DNA of 60,357 bases, taken from contig JAAUPS010000007.1 of assembly GCA_012033015.1 (NCBI GenBank), forward strand, positions 1 to 60,357, given 5' to 3'. The notes beneath the pieces were generated by a model. The model ran no database searches. It was not told the DNA's origin and saw only the letters and a list, made by a program, of their open reading frames with translations. Shown here piece by piece: positions 1 to 10,700 of this stretch; positions within the stretch are counted from its first letter, which is position 1; the number at the start of each line of letters is the position of its first letter. The DNA is from Phormidesmis sp. RL_2_1 (GTDB lineage: Bacteria; Cyanobacteriota; Cyanobacteriia; Phormidesmidales; Phormidesmidaceae). A program made the position numbers and the translations under genes.

Positions 1-191
1 GAGACCAATTCAAAGGAACGCTCTTGATTGAGCGAACGAGAAAGATAGCCTGCATCGCAAACGACGACTATTTGCGGCACGGTTCATTTTCGGCCAGTTT
101 TAGGTAACACTCGCAGCACAAAATAGACCGTCATCCAGACGATCCCTCTGACTGAGTTTCATCAGTAGGGATAGCCATTTAGCCTGCTTAA

Positions 192-815
192 GTGCAGCGA
201 AAGTGTAACCTCGTTTTGAACCTGGCCAGTCAAGACGGTGAGGTGAGAATCAATCTCAGTCTGGAAGGGTACCCTGCCCAAGATTTTAATTTGAATGTCA
301 ATACGGAGCCGTCAAAAGTCAGGGTCGTCCGCCTTAGCGAGTCAGGCCAACCAGATGTTCAGTTAAAAGACTCTTCAGAACTAAACCAGTCAGGTCAGCC
401 TAGCCCCCATGAGTTGTCTCCGCCTACCGAAATATTGAGTGATTTGAAAAAGGGGATTCTTTTTGAGCTTGAAAGCTGTGCGCAAGAAGATGACACATTA
501 ACATGTGATGTCCTGCTGACAGACCAAAGAGATAATAGGGAGCTAACGGTTTACGTTAACAACAGACACGCAAAATCGCGAGTGATCGACGTTAACGCGA
601 CTCAGACGGTTCCACATCATGTTTACTTTGGCGATAGAGAGAGCAGAGGATATGTAACACAACCCTTAGTCCAAGATATTCCCTTAAAGGCATCTCTAGT
701 TTTTGATAAAATCCAAGTTCAAGAAGATACTGTGTCCTTAGTTGAGATTGGGGTCTACACCCAAGATGATCAGTTCTTTTCTGCTCAGTTTAAGGATGTT
801 CCAATCACGCGATAG
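192..815 (+). CDS. Hypothetical protein, 207 aa
   Basis: This open frame starts at GTG and ends with TAG. The product is acidic and hydrophilic, with no signal peptide, membrane segment or motif I recognise. The middle third is rich in Ser, Pro and Gln and looks disordered; the last third (roughly residues 120-205) alternates hydrophobic and polar residues as in a beta-rich fold. It lies alone, followed by transposase debris, so it gets no functional hint from context. The true start could lie elsewhere because the GTG has no convincing ribosome binding site. It may be a full gene or the tail of a longer one. Confidence 0.5.
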   Translation: MQRKCNLVLNLASQDGEVRINLSLEGYPAQDFNLNVNTEPSKVRVVRLSESGQPDVQLKDSSELNQSGQPSPHELSPPTEILSDLKKGILFELESCAQEDDTLTCDVLLTDQRDNRELTVYVNNRHAKSRVIDVNATQTVPHHVYFGDRESRGYVTQPLVQDIPLKASLVFDKIQVQEDTVSLVEIGVYTQDDQFFSAQFKDVPITR

Positions 816-923
816 GAACGAGGATTATATAATATCCATTAATTTATAGCGGACGATAGACTAGAGTGGTAGATGTTATCGCCTCTATGTCGATGGTCAC
901 TAAATATCCTCGTTCGGTAGAAC

Positions 924-1142
924 ATTGGCAGTCGCCGACTGCGAAAAGCGTTCTACCTTCCGGCTGTAGTGGCCAAGAACCATAACCCTGTAATTATGGC
1001 ACTTTGCGATCGCCTTTTGAGTCGAGGCAAACATAAGATGCAGGTCATTGGTGCAGCCATGCGAAAACTGACTCATTTAGCCTATGGGGTGTTGAAAACG
1101 GGACAACCGTTTGATCCCAATTATTCTCAGGCAGTTGCTTGA
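924..1142 (+). pseudogene. IS110-family transposase remnant (C-terminal end)
   Basis: Translated in the frame ending at the TGA at 1140-1142, this stretch reads RRLRKAFYLPAVVAKNHNPV and continues to a GAAMRKL motif. That is the conserved C-terminal region of IS110/IS116/IS902 transposases, where arginines precede a YLPALVA-like helix and an HNP motif. The N-terminal DEDD catalytic domain and a start codon are missing, so this is a dead fragment. No terminal repeats of the original element were recognised. Confidence 0.75.
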
Positions 1143-1200
1143 CAATAAAGATGGCATCTACACAATAAAGACAAACCGATGAGTCCATATCAGGGCTTTT

Positions 1201-1228
1201 CAGCCTTTCGCACAGGAACGAATCGCAC
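1201..1228 (+). repeat. 28-bp direct repeat, copy 1
   Basis: The stretch beginning CAGCCTTTCG and ending GAACGAATCGCAC recurs at 7046-7073 in the same orientation. The copies differ only at three consecutive central bases (CAC versus TGT). The two copies bracket the Hsp70 operon. The sequence is outside any gene and its origin is unknown. Confidence 0.7.
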
Positions 1229-1316
1229 CCACGGTTTTGGTACTCTCCTTAGGGCACCTCGGGTAACAACTTAAAGCGGGACAAGAGCGCTTAGCGAGGA
1301 CATATCAATAAGCACA

Positions 1317-1448
1317 TCAAACAAAGAGCTCCGCGGCCAAGCTCAGAAACATGACACCCCGTTCCCGTATCCTTTCCTCTAAATCTCGGTAGCTCTGGCC
1401 ATCGCGTAGATACCACCATCCCGTCACCAAGATCAGAGCTGTTTGTCA
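1317..1448 (-). pseudogene. IS6-family-like transposase remnant (N-terminal segment)
   Basis: On the minus strand this short open stretch contains WWYLRDGQSYRDLEERIRER, which resembles the N-terminal helix-turn-helix region of IS6/IS240 DDE transposases (usual pattern xRWYLRxxLSYRDLEExxxERG). The frame is closed upstream by a stop and ends after about 43 codons, with no DDE domain. It is a decayed fragment next to the IS110 remnant, so 0.9-1.45 kb is a small transposon graveyard. Confidence 0.6.
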
Positions 1449-1492
1449 ATACAGCCTCGACTTACCTGCCCCCACTGGAGCAGCCTTATTTA

Positions 1493-3133
1493 TTACTCCA
1501 ATGCGTTGCCGTTATCGTCCTCTATATCTTCTTCGGTTTCCATATTTTCTGTTTCAAACAGTGGGAGCGCTAGCGTGTCAAACAAAGAAGAAATCGCATC
1601 CCTCGACTGGCTCAACTCACGGCTAGAAAGCCGTCCGGTTTCCGCATCATTCACCACCAGTGATTCCTGTTGTCCTTTGCCTTTTTCAGTAGCCGTGACC
1701 GTCAAAATTCCATTCAGGTCAAAGTCGAAGTGAACTTCGATTTGCAGAGCGTGGGCGGGTTTGGGCGGCAATCCCTCTATTTTAAAGGAGCCCAAAGGAA
1801 CATTTTCTCGGGCGATCGCATTTTCCCCCTGGTACACTTCTATCTCGACCGTATCCTGCTGATCGTAAGCAGTGCGATAAATTTGAGATCGTGATATCGG
1901 AATCACGCTATTGCGCGGGATAATCGCACTAAACATATCCGGCACTGGCCCCATGGGAGTACTCATAACAGCCGCAATCCCCAACGAATGAGGCGTTACA
2001 TCTACCAGAATAGAATCTACGGCTTCTCCGGATAACACACCCGCCTGCACAGCCGCCCCCAATCCCACACACAAGTCTGGCGCAAAGCTACTGACCGGCG
2101 TATCGGCAAGATGATTCTCCACTAGGCGCTGCACCAACGGAATGCGGGTAGAGCCGCCCACTAAAATCACCCGATCAATATCGGTAGCTTCCATGTCAGC
2201 ATCGCTCAGCGCGCGGTCAATAGCGGCAAGTGTCTCTTTCAGCATCGGTGTGATTAGATTTTCAAAATCTTCCCGAGCAATTTCCATCTCCAAATGCAGC
2301 GCCGTTTCCCCTTTACTCGCCAAAAAAGGCTCTCGCACCGTTACAAACGCATTCTCGCTGAGGCCGATTTTGGCCTGCTCAGCGGCCCGTAAAAGCCGGG
2401 CCTGGGTCACCGTATCACTGGGCAACTCAATATCGTAATGCGCCGCAAACTGATCGGCCAAGTGGCGCTCTAGCTGCCGGTCAAAGTCATCGCCGCCGAG
2501 GCGGTTGTTCCCATGGCTAGCGAGGACTTCTGTGACATTGCCAGTAATCTCCACAATTGAAACGTCGAAGGTGCCGCCACCCAAGTCGTACACCATCACC
2601 GTCTCAGTCTCTTCGGAATTTACCTCAAACACCAAGGCCGCCGCCGTAGGCTCATTGAGAATTTGGAGGACGTCTAAGCCCGCAATTTCGCCCGCTTCTT
2701 TCGTCGCCTGCCGCTGAGCATCGGTAAAATAGGCCGGTACCGTAATCACTGCCTGGGTAATGTCTTCCTCTAAAACCTCTTCGGCACGTTGCTTTAGAGT
2801 CTTTAAGATAATGGCCGAAATCTCCTGGGGGCGATATTCGCGATTCTCCTTTGGAGACGCTGCACCAACTGGAGAGTCTGCACCACCGCCTAAGGTCACC
2901 CGATAATCAGTCCCCATTTGTCGTTTAATAGACTTTACGGTGCGCTCGGGGGCTGCTGCATATTGCCGCATCGCTGATTTCCCAACCAGTAGCTGGCCCG
3001 CATCGCTGATCCCCACATAGGAAGGCAACAGTAACTCCCCGTCTTCATCAGGAATTACCCAGGGCTGCCCATCTTCTAAGGTCGCAATCAGCGAATTTGT
3101 GGTGCCTAAATCAATGCCAACAACTTTTCCCAT
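1493..3133 (-). CDS. Hsp70-family chaperone, short form without lid
   Basis: An ATP-dependent chaperone of the DnaK superfamily, cytoplasmic. The nucleotide-binding domain is complete: phosphate-1 motif GIDLGTTNS near residues 6-14, phosphate-2 DLGGGTFD at 183-190, and adenosine motif ILVGGSTRIP near 323-332. A beta-type substrate domain follows (about 390-495), but the protein stops at 546 aa with an acidic tail. DnaK is usually about 610-640 aa, so the helical lid is largely missing. It is the last gene of the operon TPR protein - J protein - GrpE-like - Hsp70, which suggests a dedicated accessory machine rather than the housekeeping dnaK. Client release without a lid should be fast; that is inference from the family. 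Confidence 0.92.
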   Translation of the reverse strand: MGKVVGIDLGTTNSLIATLEDGQPWVIPDEDGELLLPSYVGISDAGQLLVGKSAMRQYAAAPERTVKSIKRQMGTDYRVTLGGGADSPVGAASPKENREYRPQEISAIILKTLKQRAEEVLEEDITQAVITVPAYFTDAQRQATKEAGEIAGLDVLQILNEPTAAALVFEVNSEETETVMVYDLGGGTFDVSIVEITGNVTEVLASHGNNRLGGDDFDRQLERHLADQFAAHYDIELPSDTVTQARLLRAAEQAKIGLSENAFVTVREPFLASKGETALHLEMEIAREDFENLITPMLKETLAAIDRALSDADMEATDIDRVILVGGSTRIPLVQRLVENHLADTPVSSFAPDLCVGLGAAVQAGVLSGEAVDSILVDVTPHSLGIAAVMSTPMGPVPDMFSAIIPRNSVIPISRSQIYRTAYDQQDTVEIEVYQGENAIARENVPLGSFKIEGLPPKPAHALQIEVHFDFDLNGILTVTATEKGKGQQESLVVNDAETGRLSSRELSQSRDAISSLFDTLALPLFETENMETEEDIEDDNGNALE

Positions 3134-3209
3134 GGTTCTGTAGAGCGATATACTCGATGAAATGAATACGGTTTAAAAGAGAGTCGAAACTGCAACAGAA
3201 TTAACGAGC

Positions 3210-3764
3210 CTAACTGGAGGAGGTCTCACTGGAGTGGGATTCGGCAGGAGTAACTGAGACAATCACCTGGGGCTCTCGCAGCGTTCGATCTTTCCAGCGA
3301 TAGCCGCGCACCACTTCTTGAACCACAGTATTAGGGGCCACACTCACATCCGCCTGTTGCCCAAGGGCATGCATCAGGGTCGGATCAAAGGGCCTTCCCT
3401 GGACGAGTATGGGCGAGACCTGATGCTCATTTAAGACCTCAAGCATAGAGGTTCGAATCATCTCAATGCCAGATCGCGCACTGGTCACGACATCGGCAAG
3501 GGTCTCTGTCTGGTTTGAGGCAGAGGATATGGACGCGGAGGTAACCCCAAACCATTGCCGCCAGCGCTGCCACCAGGCTGGATGAGTAGCCGCATGAGCG
3601 ATCTCCTCCGACGGTTTAGAAGCCTGACGATGCTCGGCCTTTTGCCAATGTTCTGCCGCGCGATCTAAATCATCAACAACAGTGAGCAAATCGCTCAAGA
3701 GCTTTTCCTGTTGTTTTTGTAGCTGAATTTTTTGAGTGGCTAATTCTCTCGGAGATCGGGTCAT
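3210..3764 (-). CDS. GrpE-like nucleotide exchange factor
   Basis: The C-terminal third (about residues 118-175) matches the GrpE beta-wing: an FDPTLMHALG segment, then NTVVQEVVRGYRWKDRTLREPQVIVS, shown here in part only to identify the fold (key residues P, H-A, V-V-x-E-V-x-x-G-Y). The N-terminal part is a charged coiled coil (about 8-60), shorter than in canonical GrpE, with a Ser/Trp-rich linker around 65-95. GrpE exchanges ADP for ATP on Hsp70. It sits 20 bp after the J-protein gene and 76 bp before the Hsp70 gene, so its partner is most likely that Hsp70. Start ATG at 3764 is the first in frame. Confidence 0.88.
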   Translation of the reverse strand: MTRSPRELATQKIQLQKQQEKLLSDLLTVVDDLDRAAEHWQKAEHRQASKPSEEIAHAATHPAWWQRWRQWFGVTSASISSASNQTETLADVVTSARSGIEMIRTSMLEVLNEHQVSPILVQGRPFDPTLMHALGQQADVSVAPNTVVQEVVRGYRWKDRTLREPQVIVSVTPAESHSSETSSS

Positions 3765-3784
3765 ATCTTTAGTAAAGTGTTTGC

Positions 3785-4108
3785 TTAAAAGGTCAGTACA
3801 ATAAGCTCTTCTAACGTCACATCGACCGCTGCCGTTGCCTGTACTTTTAACTCGGCTAGCAGTGCATCGTCAAGTTTGGCCTCAACGGGTTTTAAGGTAA
3901 AAAAGTCATCGGTAACCTGGGGTGGCTTTTTCAGGGCCTCGTAGGCGGTGCGAATCGCCTTAAACTCCTCGGGATGACTATGGGCAGGGAACGCTTTGAG
4001 CTGGACATGGTAAGCGGCTTTGATCTCGGCAGGGGTTGCCCCAGCGGCGATCTTCAGACGATCGTAGTGTTCTTGCATGAGTGACTTAGGCTGAGTATTA
4101 GGCATCAA
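3785..4108 (-). CDS. Degenerate J-domain protein lacking the HPD motif
   Basis: A 107-aa protein whose residues 12-62 have the J-domain layout: helix I YDRLKIAAGATPAEIKAAY, then helix II and a third helix EEFKAIRTAYEALKKP. At the helix II-III turn, where active J proteins carry His-Pro-Asp, the sequence is Phe-Pro-Ala (40-42), followed by HSHPEE; only the proline is kept. HPD is needed to stimulate Hsp70 ATPase in canonical J proteins, so this protein may recruit the Hsp70 without stimulating it, or use other contacts. Its ATG overlaps the stop of the upstream TPR gene (ATGA-type, 4 bp), implying translational coupling. The last 45 residues match nothing I know. Confidence 0.75.
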   Translation of the reverse strand: MMPNTQPKSLMQEHYDRLKIAAGATPAEIKAAYHVQLKAFPAHSHPEEFKAIRTAYEALKKPPQVTDDFFTLKPVEAKLDDALLAELKVQATAAVDVTLEELIVLTF

Positions 4109-6607
4109 AACTGAAAGAAAGACTTACGCTTTTTGGATTTCTTTTTACCTCGTTTTGGCGGTGGTAGCGGCATCAAGAAGTTGTCAAAGTCCTCCTCAAA
4201 ATCATCGTCATCTTCTAACTCTCCGGCCATTTCGGCCATCAACTGTGGCACCAGTTGGGCCAGGATTTCCGGTGGCACTTCAGAGCCAAAGGCCGCCTGT
4301 GCCATCTCTTTAATCAGATCTAGCATATCGCGTTCGCTGGGGTTGCCTAGCCGGTTAATGCGGGAGCCTACAATCTGACGGGCTTGGTCATTGCTAGCGA
4401 ACCACTCTTCTTCCCTAAACGCCTTCAGCGCATCAGCATCTTGTAGGCGGCGGGCGATCTCAAAACCGCGCTCGTAGAAGGTTTCATACTGGCTAGAGTG
4501 TCTGGGAAATAAGGTGGCGTTGGCTAGTAGCAACTGTGGATGCTGTGGCGATTGCTTGAGCTGGGCCTCAAGCAATGACCGGAGGGCATGGGTAACGCCA
4601 AAGTGGCACAGCACTAACTGGGCCTGAGCTAAAACCTGTTCAGGATGCATTGAGCGATTGAGCAGGGACGTAGCCACCTCGTCGAGCTTGTTAGATTGGG
4701 GCAATCTCAATCCCATCATCATCAGATGCACAACATCAGCGCCTGGCACCTGTTGTGACGAGAGTTCAATAATTTTGTTCAAGTAGCTGTTTTGGAGCTT
4801 TGCCATGCCCTTTTGATTCCGTTTGGCATGTTGCTGAATAATCAGATAAATCGCCTGAATCATCTCAACTTGCTCAGCAGATGTCTGTGAGGCCAACAAT
4901 GCATCCCACTGCGGGACTGCTTTTTCCTGATTGAGCGTGATTTTTTGACCGCTGCTGGGTTCGTCATCAGCGGCATCTAAGAAAATCTCATAGGCTTTGA
5001 GCGTTGGACTGGGCTTTTTTTGTGATCTCAAGGTGTCCCGTACGATCTTCTCCAAAAGGTCATAATTTTGAAACGCGAGGGCCTCCACCCAGGTGGGAAT
5101 CTCCACCTCAGTCATCGCGCCTGCATCCCCAAAATATTGGCCAAACTTACGTCGAAGGGGCTTAGTCGCCTCGATATCGTTATCCAGCAGCTCCAGCAGC
5201 GTGCCATAGACCTCGTGAAATCGACAGCCTGCCTCTAACGCCTGGGTCAATAAGGGAATCGCGCCTTGCTCATCGCCAGTGGATGCAGCCTGCAAGCCCT
5301 TCCGCCCAATCACATCAGGGTGGGCTGGGGCCAGTTTTTCTGCTTTCTGAAGGCTTTTGGCGGCGGCCGAATATTGCCCCACCATCATTTGGCAATCGGT
5401 GGTCCAGCAGAGTAATTTAGCGAGGGTCGAGTCGTACCGTGCTTTGGGCCAGTCTTGGGGGCTTTGGTGGGCACGCTGCTTCACCCAAGTCATAATTCGA
5501 TTAAGCTGTTTCAGAGCCTCACCATAATTCTCAGTGACCTCCAGTGCCTTGTAGAGATTTAGGGCGAGGTTCGGTTCTAAGTCATGCCGACGACTGGCGA
5601 TTTCCCAAAAGTAGGCGGTGCAGCTAAATTCTTGCTGTTGGCGAGCTTGCTCACCGGCTAATATCATCAGCGGGTGCTCTAGCGTTTTGAGCGTGGGATA
5701 GGCCGCCTTTGCTGCATCGGGAAGATCGACAAAGAGATGGGCCGCATCATGAAAGTTCTCTTCGCGGATGAGCTGAACCAATTCCAGTATACAAACGGCC
5801 TCTCGCTCCGGTAACGCGGGCTGATCGAGATCAAAAAAGGCCGAAGGGGTGAGATCGGTATGGGCGATTTGAGCCATCATCAGTTGCTGCGTCGCGGGAT
5901 GTTTTGGCAGACGGGCGCTAAACAAACTTCCACCAAATGGCCTCGCACTCAGGGGCAGACCTTGCTGAGCAAGGGCCCAGTCTCCTGCCTGTTGGTGGGC
6001 GAAGGTTTCCCAGAGTGTAGGACGGTCGCCTGGACTCGAAGGTCGTCCTATTTTCTTAAAGTGGGGCAGGGCGGCTTTTGGATTGCCTGCTTTGAGGGCG
6101 ATCGCCCCCCTACGCCCAGTGGAGGTGGGGCGCATAAAAGCGCTTGTCCTGCTCTTTTATCAAGGCTTCAGCAACCTCGGCCTTTCCGTCAAGAAAAAGC
6201 AACTTCAGATAGCTACCGCCCAAACTTTTAGGCAGTGTTTTATCCTCAAAAGCAGCTTGAAACAGAGCGAGGGCGACGGCGGGCTTGTTCTGAAATATCA
6301 GGGCCTGAGCTAAGCCATAATAGGCACTCTCTCGAGGTTCGATCTCAAGCACCTTGCGAAAAGCCTTCTCGGCTTGAGAATACCTCGACTGTTCAATCTC
6401 ATCTTGCCCCTGCAACAGCCAGATATCTGATTCACTCACCGTCAGCACTTGGTCAGGCTCTCGCTTGAGGCCTTGCTGTAGCTTGCGAATGGCAGTCGAA
6501 TACTTTTTCTGGGTGATGAGCTGCTGAATCTGGGCTTCCAGGGATTGCCCGGAAGCCGTTCCGGAAGATAATTGCTTTCGTCGGCCACCGTACTTCGTCA
6601 AAATCAA
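4105..6607 (-). CDS. Large TPR-repeat protein of the Hsp70 operon (one frameshift)
   Basis: Helical repeats of TPR type run through the whole product, for example AEKAFRKVLEIEP near residue 75 and AAKSLQKAEKLAPAHPDVIG in the middle. The C-terminus is very acidic (a DDDDFEED run) and then basic (KRGKKKSKK). The first 165 codons (6607 to about 6113) and the remaining part lie in two frames; removing one G from a GGG near 6115 joins them as HWRRGAIAL, giving about 833 aa. The slip looks like a sequence error. The gene leads the operon and overlaps the J-protein gene by 4 bp. By analogy with other TPR co-chaperones it may select clients for the Hsp70; no direct evidence is visible. The start ATG at 6607 has an AGGAGG-like sequence on the minus strand about 9 bases upstream. 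Confidence 0.8.
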
Positions 6608-6914
6608 AGTCCTCCTACGCAGTCTTGGCAGTCTTTACCGCCTAGGATTCCAGCGTAATTGAATTTGTAGAGAACTGCGAGGTCTGTTACAGCCTATGTA
6701 GCAAAAATATTAGTCATGATGAGAATCAATATCATCCTTATGAGTTCACGACGGTTTTGACATACATTCAGGCTCCATTGAGCTTTACCCATACACACTT
6801 GCTAGCCGGGGTTTTCGGAGTAGGCTTCCAGATACCGACATTTGGCCCCGCGTCATTCCATTGGCGCTAAACCGTTGGCATGGGGGTCATGCTGTCACGC
6901 CTGATACCGGGCGG

Positions 6915-6956
6915 GTAGGGCTAGCTCTCTGACCAAGCCCAGAGAGCTAGTCCTAC
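6915..6956. repeat. 17-bp inverted repeat (hairpin)
   Basis: GTAGGGCTAGCTCTCTG is followed, after an 8-base spacer, by CAGAGAGCTAGTCCTAC. The arms pair over 17 bp with a single G-T wobble. No T-run follows on either strand, so it is not a textbook terminator; it could be a mobile palindrome or an RNA processing site. Confidence 0.75.
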
Positions 6957-7045
6957 AGGAACATCAAGTTATCATTTCGAGAGAGATTAAAGTGCGAACT
7001 CCACCCTAACGGGTTATCTTTCAAAAGCCTTACCTTATTGGCTTA

Positions 7046-7073
7046 CAGCCTTTCGTGTAGGAACGAATCGCAC
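7046..7073 (+). repeat. 28-bp direct repeat, copy 2
   Basis: Same 28 bases as 1201-1228 apart from three adjacent central positions. It lies in the intergenic region upstream of the Hsp70 operon. Confidence 0.7.
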
Positions 7074-7709
7074 ATGAAATATCTCGCCGTGAAGACCTAC
7101 TTTAATCCCATATAGGTCTTGAAATTGATTAAGGTCAATTGATTCAGTTCAACTGCTTGCTCCGTAGCCGTTTGCAGCCGGTTATGAGCGGAAATAGGCT
7201 TTTGGCTGGGATGGGACAGAGTGGGGGGATGTTAGGGGCTGTAAGTGTTGGTATGTAAGGGTTTACTGAAAAGGCTGGGAGGATGGTATCCGAGGGGTAT
7301 TTTGATGATTTTTTGAGGGTTTGAAGGTGCGATCGCGCTTCGGTGAGCATAGACGGCTGATCTATGTTTCAGCTTTCACCAAAAACTTACCCTCAAGAAA
7401 ATCGAATGGTCCATATAGATCAAGTATACTATTTTAGTGTGCCGATAGTACCCACCACTCCTAACCAGGTTTTAGACGAACTGATCGCCCCAAAGTGTCA
7501 CCTCTTTTTAAACCGTCCCGTTTTTTGTCCTGTACATAGGCCAGTTCCTTGCCGTCCTTCTATTCACATCCTATTCACACCTGAATTCAGCAACGCCGCT
7601 CATCCGCTGGTTCAATAAGAACAAGTTTAGAACAGATTGGTCTGAGGGAAATCTAAGCCTCAGCCTAAGCTTAAGCCTACGGCTATTCTTATACCCTAAT
7701 TACTAGCCC

Positions 7710-10700
7710 ATGCTTAAGACCTTAGCGGAAAGTATTGCCCGTATTCGTCAATCACTGACATTAGCTCAAATCTTTCAAACGACAGCTACAGAAGTCAGGC
7801 AGTGCTTAAACGCTGATCGTGTAGCGGTTTTCTGTCTCTATCCAGAGAAAAATTGGGAAGGCGAATTTGTCTCTGAAGATGTTACAGAGGGCTGGACCTC
7901 TGTATTAGCAGAGCGCGTCTACGACGATTGTTTTGGAGAGCGCTTTGCCCCTGAGTACGAACAAGGCAAATATCAGGCAGTCGCCGATATTTACGCTGCA
8001 GGTCTAAGTGATTGCCACATTGAAATCCTGGGTCGGTTTGAAGTCAGAGCTAATTTAGTTGTCCCAGTCCTTAAAAATCAGTCACTTTGGGGTCTGCTGT
8101 GTATCCATCAGTGCGACAGACCTCGAGAATGGCGATCTGAAGAAATAGAATTCATTCAACATATCGCCGACCATTTTGGCGTCGCGGTCCAGCAGTCAGA
8201 ACACATTCTAAAGGCCCAAACCCAAGCTGTTGAGTTAGCGAAAAGGGTTGAGCAAGAACGCGCTTTGGCTCAAACAATTAGTAAGGTACGGCAGTCCTTA
8301 GAATTGGACAATCTATTTCAGTCCGTAGCGACAGAGGTACGGCAGCTATTAAGAGCAGATCGGGTCGCGGTCTTTAAGTTTTATCCAGAGAAGGATTGGG
8401 AAGGCGAATTCATTTCAGAAGATGTTGTAGATAACTGGCCTTCTGCTTTAGAGCAAAAAGTTTATGACCATTGCTTCGGAGAGCAGTTTTCCCAACAGTA
8501 TTTAGCGGGCCGAGTGCAAGCGGTTGCCGATATCCATGCTGCAGGTTTGAATGAATGCCACATCGATATATTGGGGAAATTTCAGGTTCAAGCCAACCTA
8601 GTAGTCCCGGTGCTAAAAGCGGAACAGCTATGGGGATTACTTTGCATCCATCAATGTGAAGCGCCCCGTCAGTGGCGTGAGGATGAAATTGAGTTTGTTC
8701 AGCACATTGCCGAGCATCTCAGCGTTGCCCTCAAGCAAACCGATGTTTTATCCCAGGTGCGTTATCAGAGTGACCAGCAAAAAGCGCTGACGGGTGTGAT
8801 TTCCCGCATTCGCGAATCTATTGATTTAGCGACCATCTTTACCACCACCACCCGAGAAGTTCGGCAGCTTCTGCAAGCTGATCGGGTTGGCATCTTTGCT
8901 CTCTCGTCAGAAGATTTCGGCACGGGTGAATTTGTTGCTGAAGACCGTGTGGAAGGATTACCTTCTGTAGTCGCAGAGAAAATACAAGACCACTGTTTTG
9001 GTGAGAACTATGCTCAGCTCTATCAGAAAGGTCGGATATATATATCGAACAACGTTGCGGCCGCTGGTTTACAAGACTGTCACGTTCAAATTCTAGAACG
9101 ATTTCAGGTCAAAGCGAATGTGGTAGTGCCTTTACTTAAAGGAGAGGAGCTTTGGGGCTTGCTCTGCATTCACCAGTGCTTTGAGCCTCGTGAGTGGAAA
9201 GCGTCCGAACTAGAATTCATTGGCCAGATCGCCGAACAGCTAGGCGTAGCTCTGAAGCAAGAAGACCAGCTTGAGCAACTTAAACAACAGACCACTCGAT
9301 TAGCAGATGCTGAGTTTAGAGAGCGATCGCTCAACCGCCAAAAGCTGGTGTCAGCCACCATCGATAAAATTCGCCAATCCCTAGACATTCAGAAGATTTT
9401 TGATACGACGACCTATGAAGTGCGTCAGCTCATGAAGGCAGAGCGCGTAGCCATTTATCAGTTTAATCCTGATTGGAGTGGTGATTTTGTCGCTGAATCG
9501 ATAGCAGAGGGCTGGATAGCGCTAGTTGGTGTGCAGCCTACGGTGCACGATACTCACCTAATGGAAACCCAAGGCGGTCGCTACGCTCAGCAATCCACCT
9601 TTGCAGTGGAGGATATCTACCAAGCAGGCCATCGCGATTGTCATATTGCGCTATTAGAAGAGCTTCAAGTTCGAGCTTATGCCATTGTTCCAATTATGGT
9701 GGGCAGCCGTTTATGGGGATTATTGGCAGCCTATCAAAACTCAGCACCGCGCCATTGGGAAGCTGATGAAGTGGAACTGTTAGCCCAAATCGGGGGACAG
9801 CTAGGGGTAGCCTTGCAACAGGCTGAAGGCGTAGCTCAAGTACAGCAACAGGCTGAAGCCCTCCAAAAGGCAACCGAGCGGCAGCGTGGGCTCTCTATCA
9901 CTATTGACAAAATTCGCCGGTCGTTAGACATTGACACCATCTTCAACACAACGACCCAAGAAGTTCGTCAGCTCCTAGCCGTAGACCGGGTAGCGATCTA
10001 CCGGTTTCACGAGGGTTGGCGAGGCTCGTTTGTGGCTGATTCTATTGCGGATGCTTGGCAACCGACGTCTCCACCCCCAACGGTGATTGAAAAGGTGCTG
10101 GCGACGCCCGAGAAAAATGGCCAGTATCCACGGAATGAGGTATTTGTACCAATTTCTCAAGGGGAGAAGCTATGGGGGCTGCTGATGGCCTATCAAACCT
10201 CTAACCCTCGTTATTGGGAAGATGCTGAGGTTGATTTGTTAGCACAGGTGGGGTCTCAGTTGGGGATTGCCCTTCAGCAGGCAGAGCTGCTCCAACAAAC
10301 GCAAAAACAAACCGCGCAATTAAATCAAACATTACAACAGCTTCAAGGTGCGCAAGCTAAATTGGTACAAGGTGAAAAAATGGCAAGTTTGGGACAGATG
10401 ATGGCTGGGATAGCCCATGAGATCAACAATCCAGTCAGCTTTGTTTTTAGTAATGCTCAACCAGCTCAAGAGTACACAAATGAGCTACTGTCACTGCTGC
10501 AGCTTTACCAGCAACAATACCCTGAACCTAACGAAATTATTCAGCGTAAGTGCGAAGAGATAGAAATTGACTTCTTGGCAGAGGACTTGCCAAAACTCAT
10601 CGGCTCCATGAAAATGGGGGCCGTGCGAATTCAAGAGATTGTAAAAAGTATGCAGGTCTTTTCCCGTTTGGATGAAGCGGCTTGTAAGGCCGTCGATATT

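Larger units (their letters stand above)
6608..7709. other. 1.1-kb intergenic region between divergent genes
   Basis: No convincing gene is present. It must hold the promoters of the Hsp70 operon (leftward) and of the GAF kinase (rightward). It contains a 17-bp hairpin (6915-6956) and copy 2 of the 28-bp repeat (7046-7073). Short open frames at 7144-7350 (minus) and 7364-7618 (plus) have atypical composition and no motif, so I do not call them. The sequence around 7655-7685 is a low-complexity run of AAGCCT-like words just before the kinase start. Confidence 0.5.

Noticed and set aside
7364-7618. 84-codon plus-strand open frame upstream of the GAF kinase
   Set aside because: Low-quality composition, no motif and no start signal; more likely part of the regulatory region.
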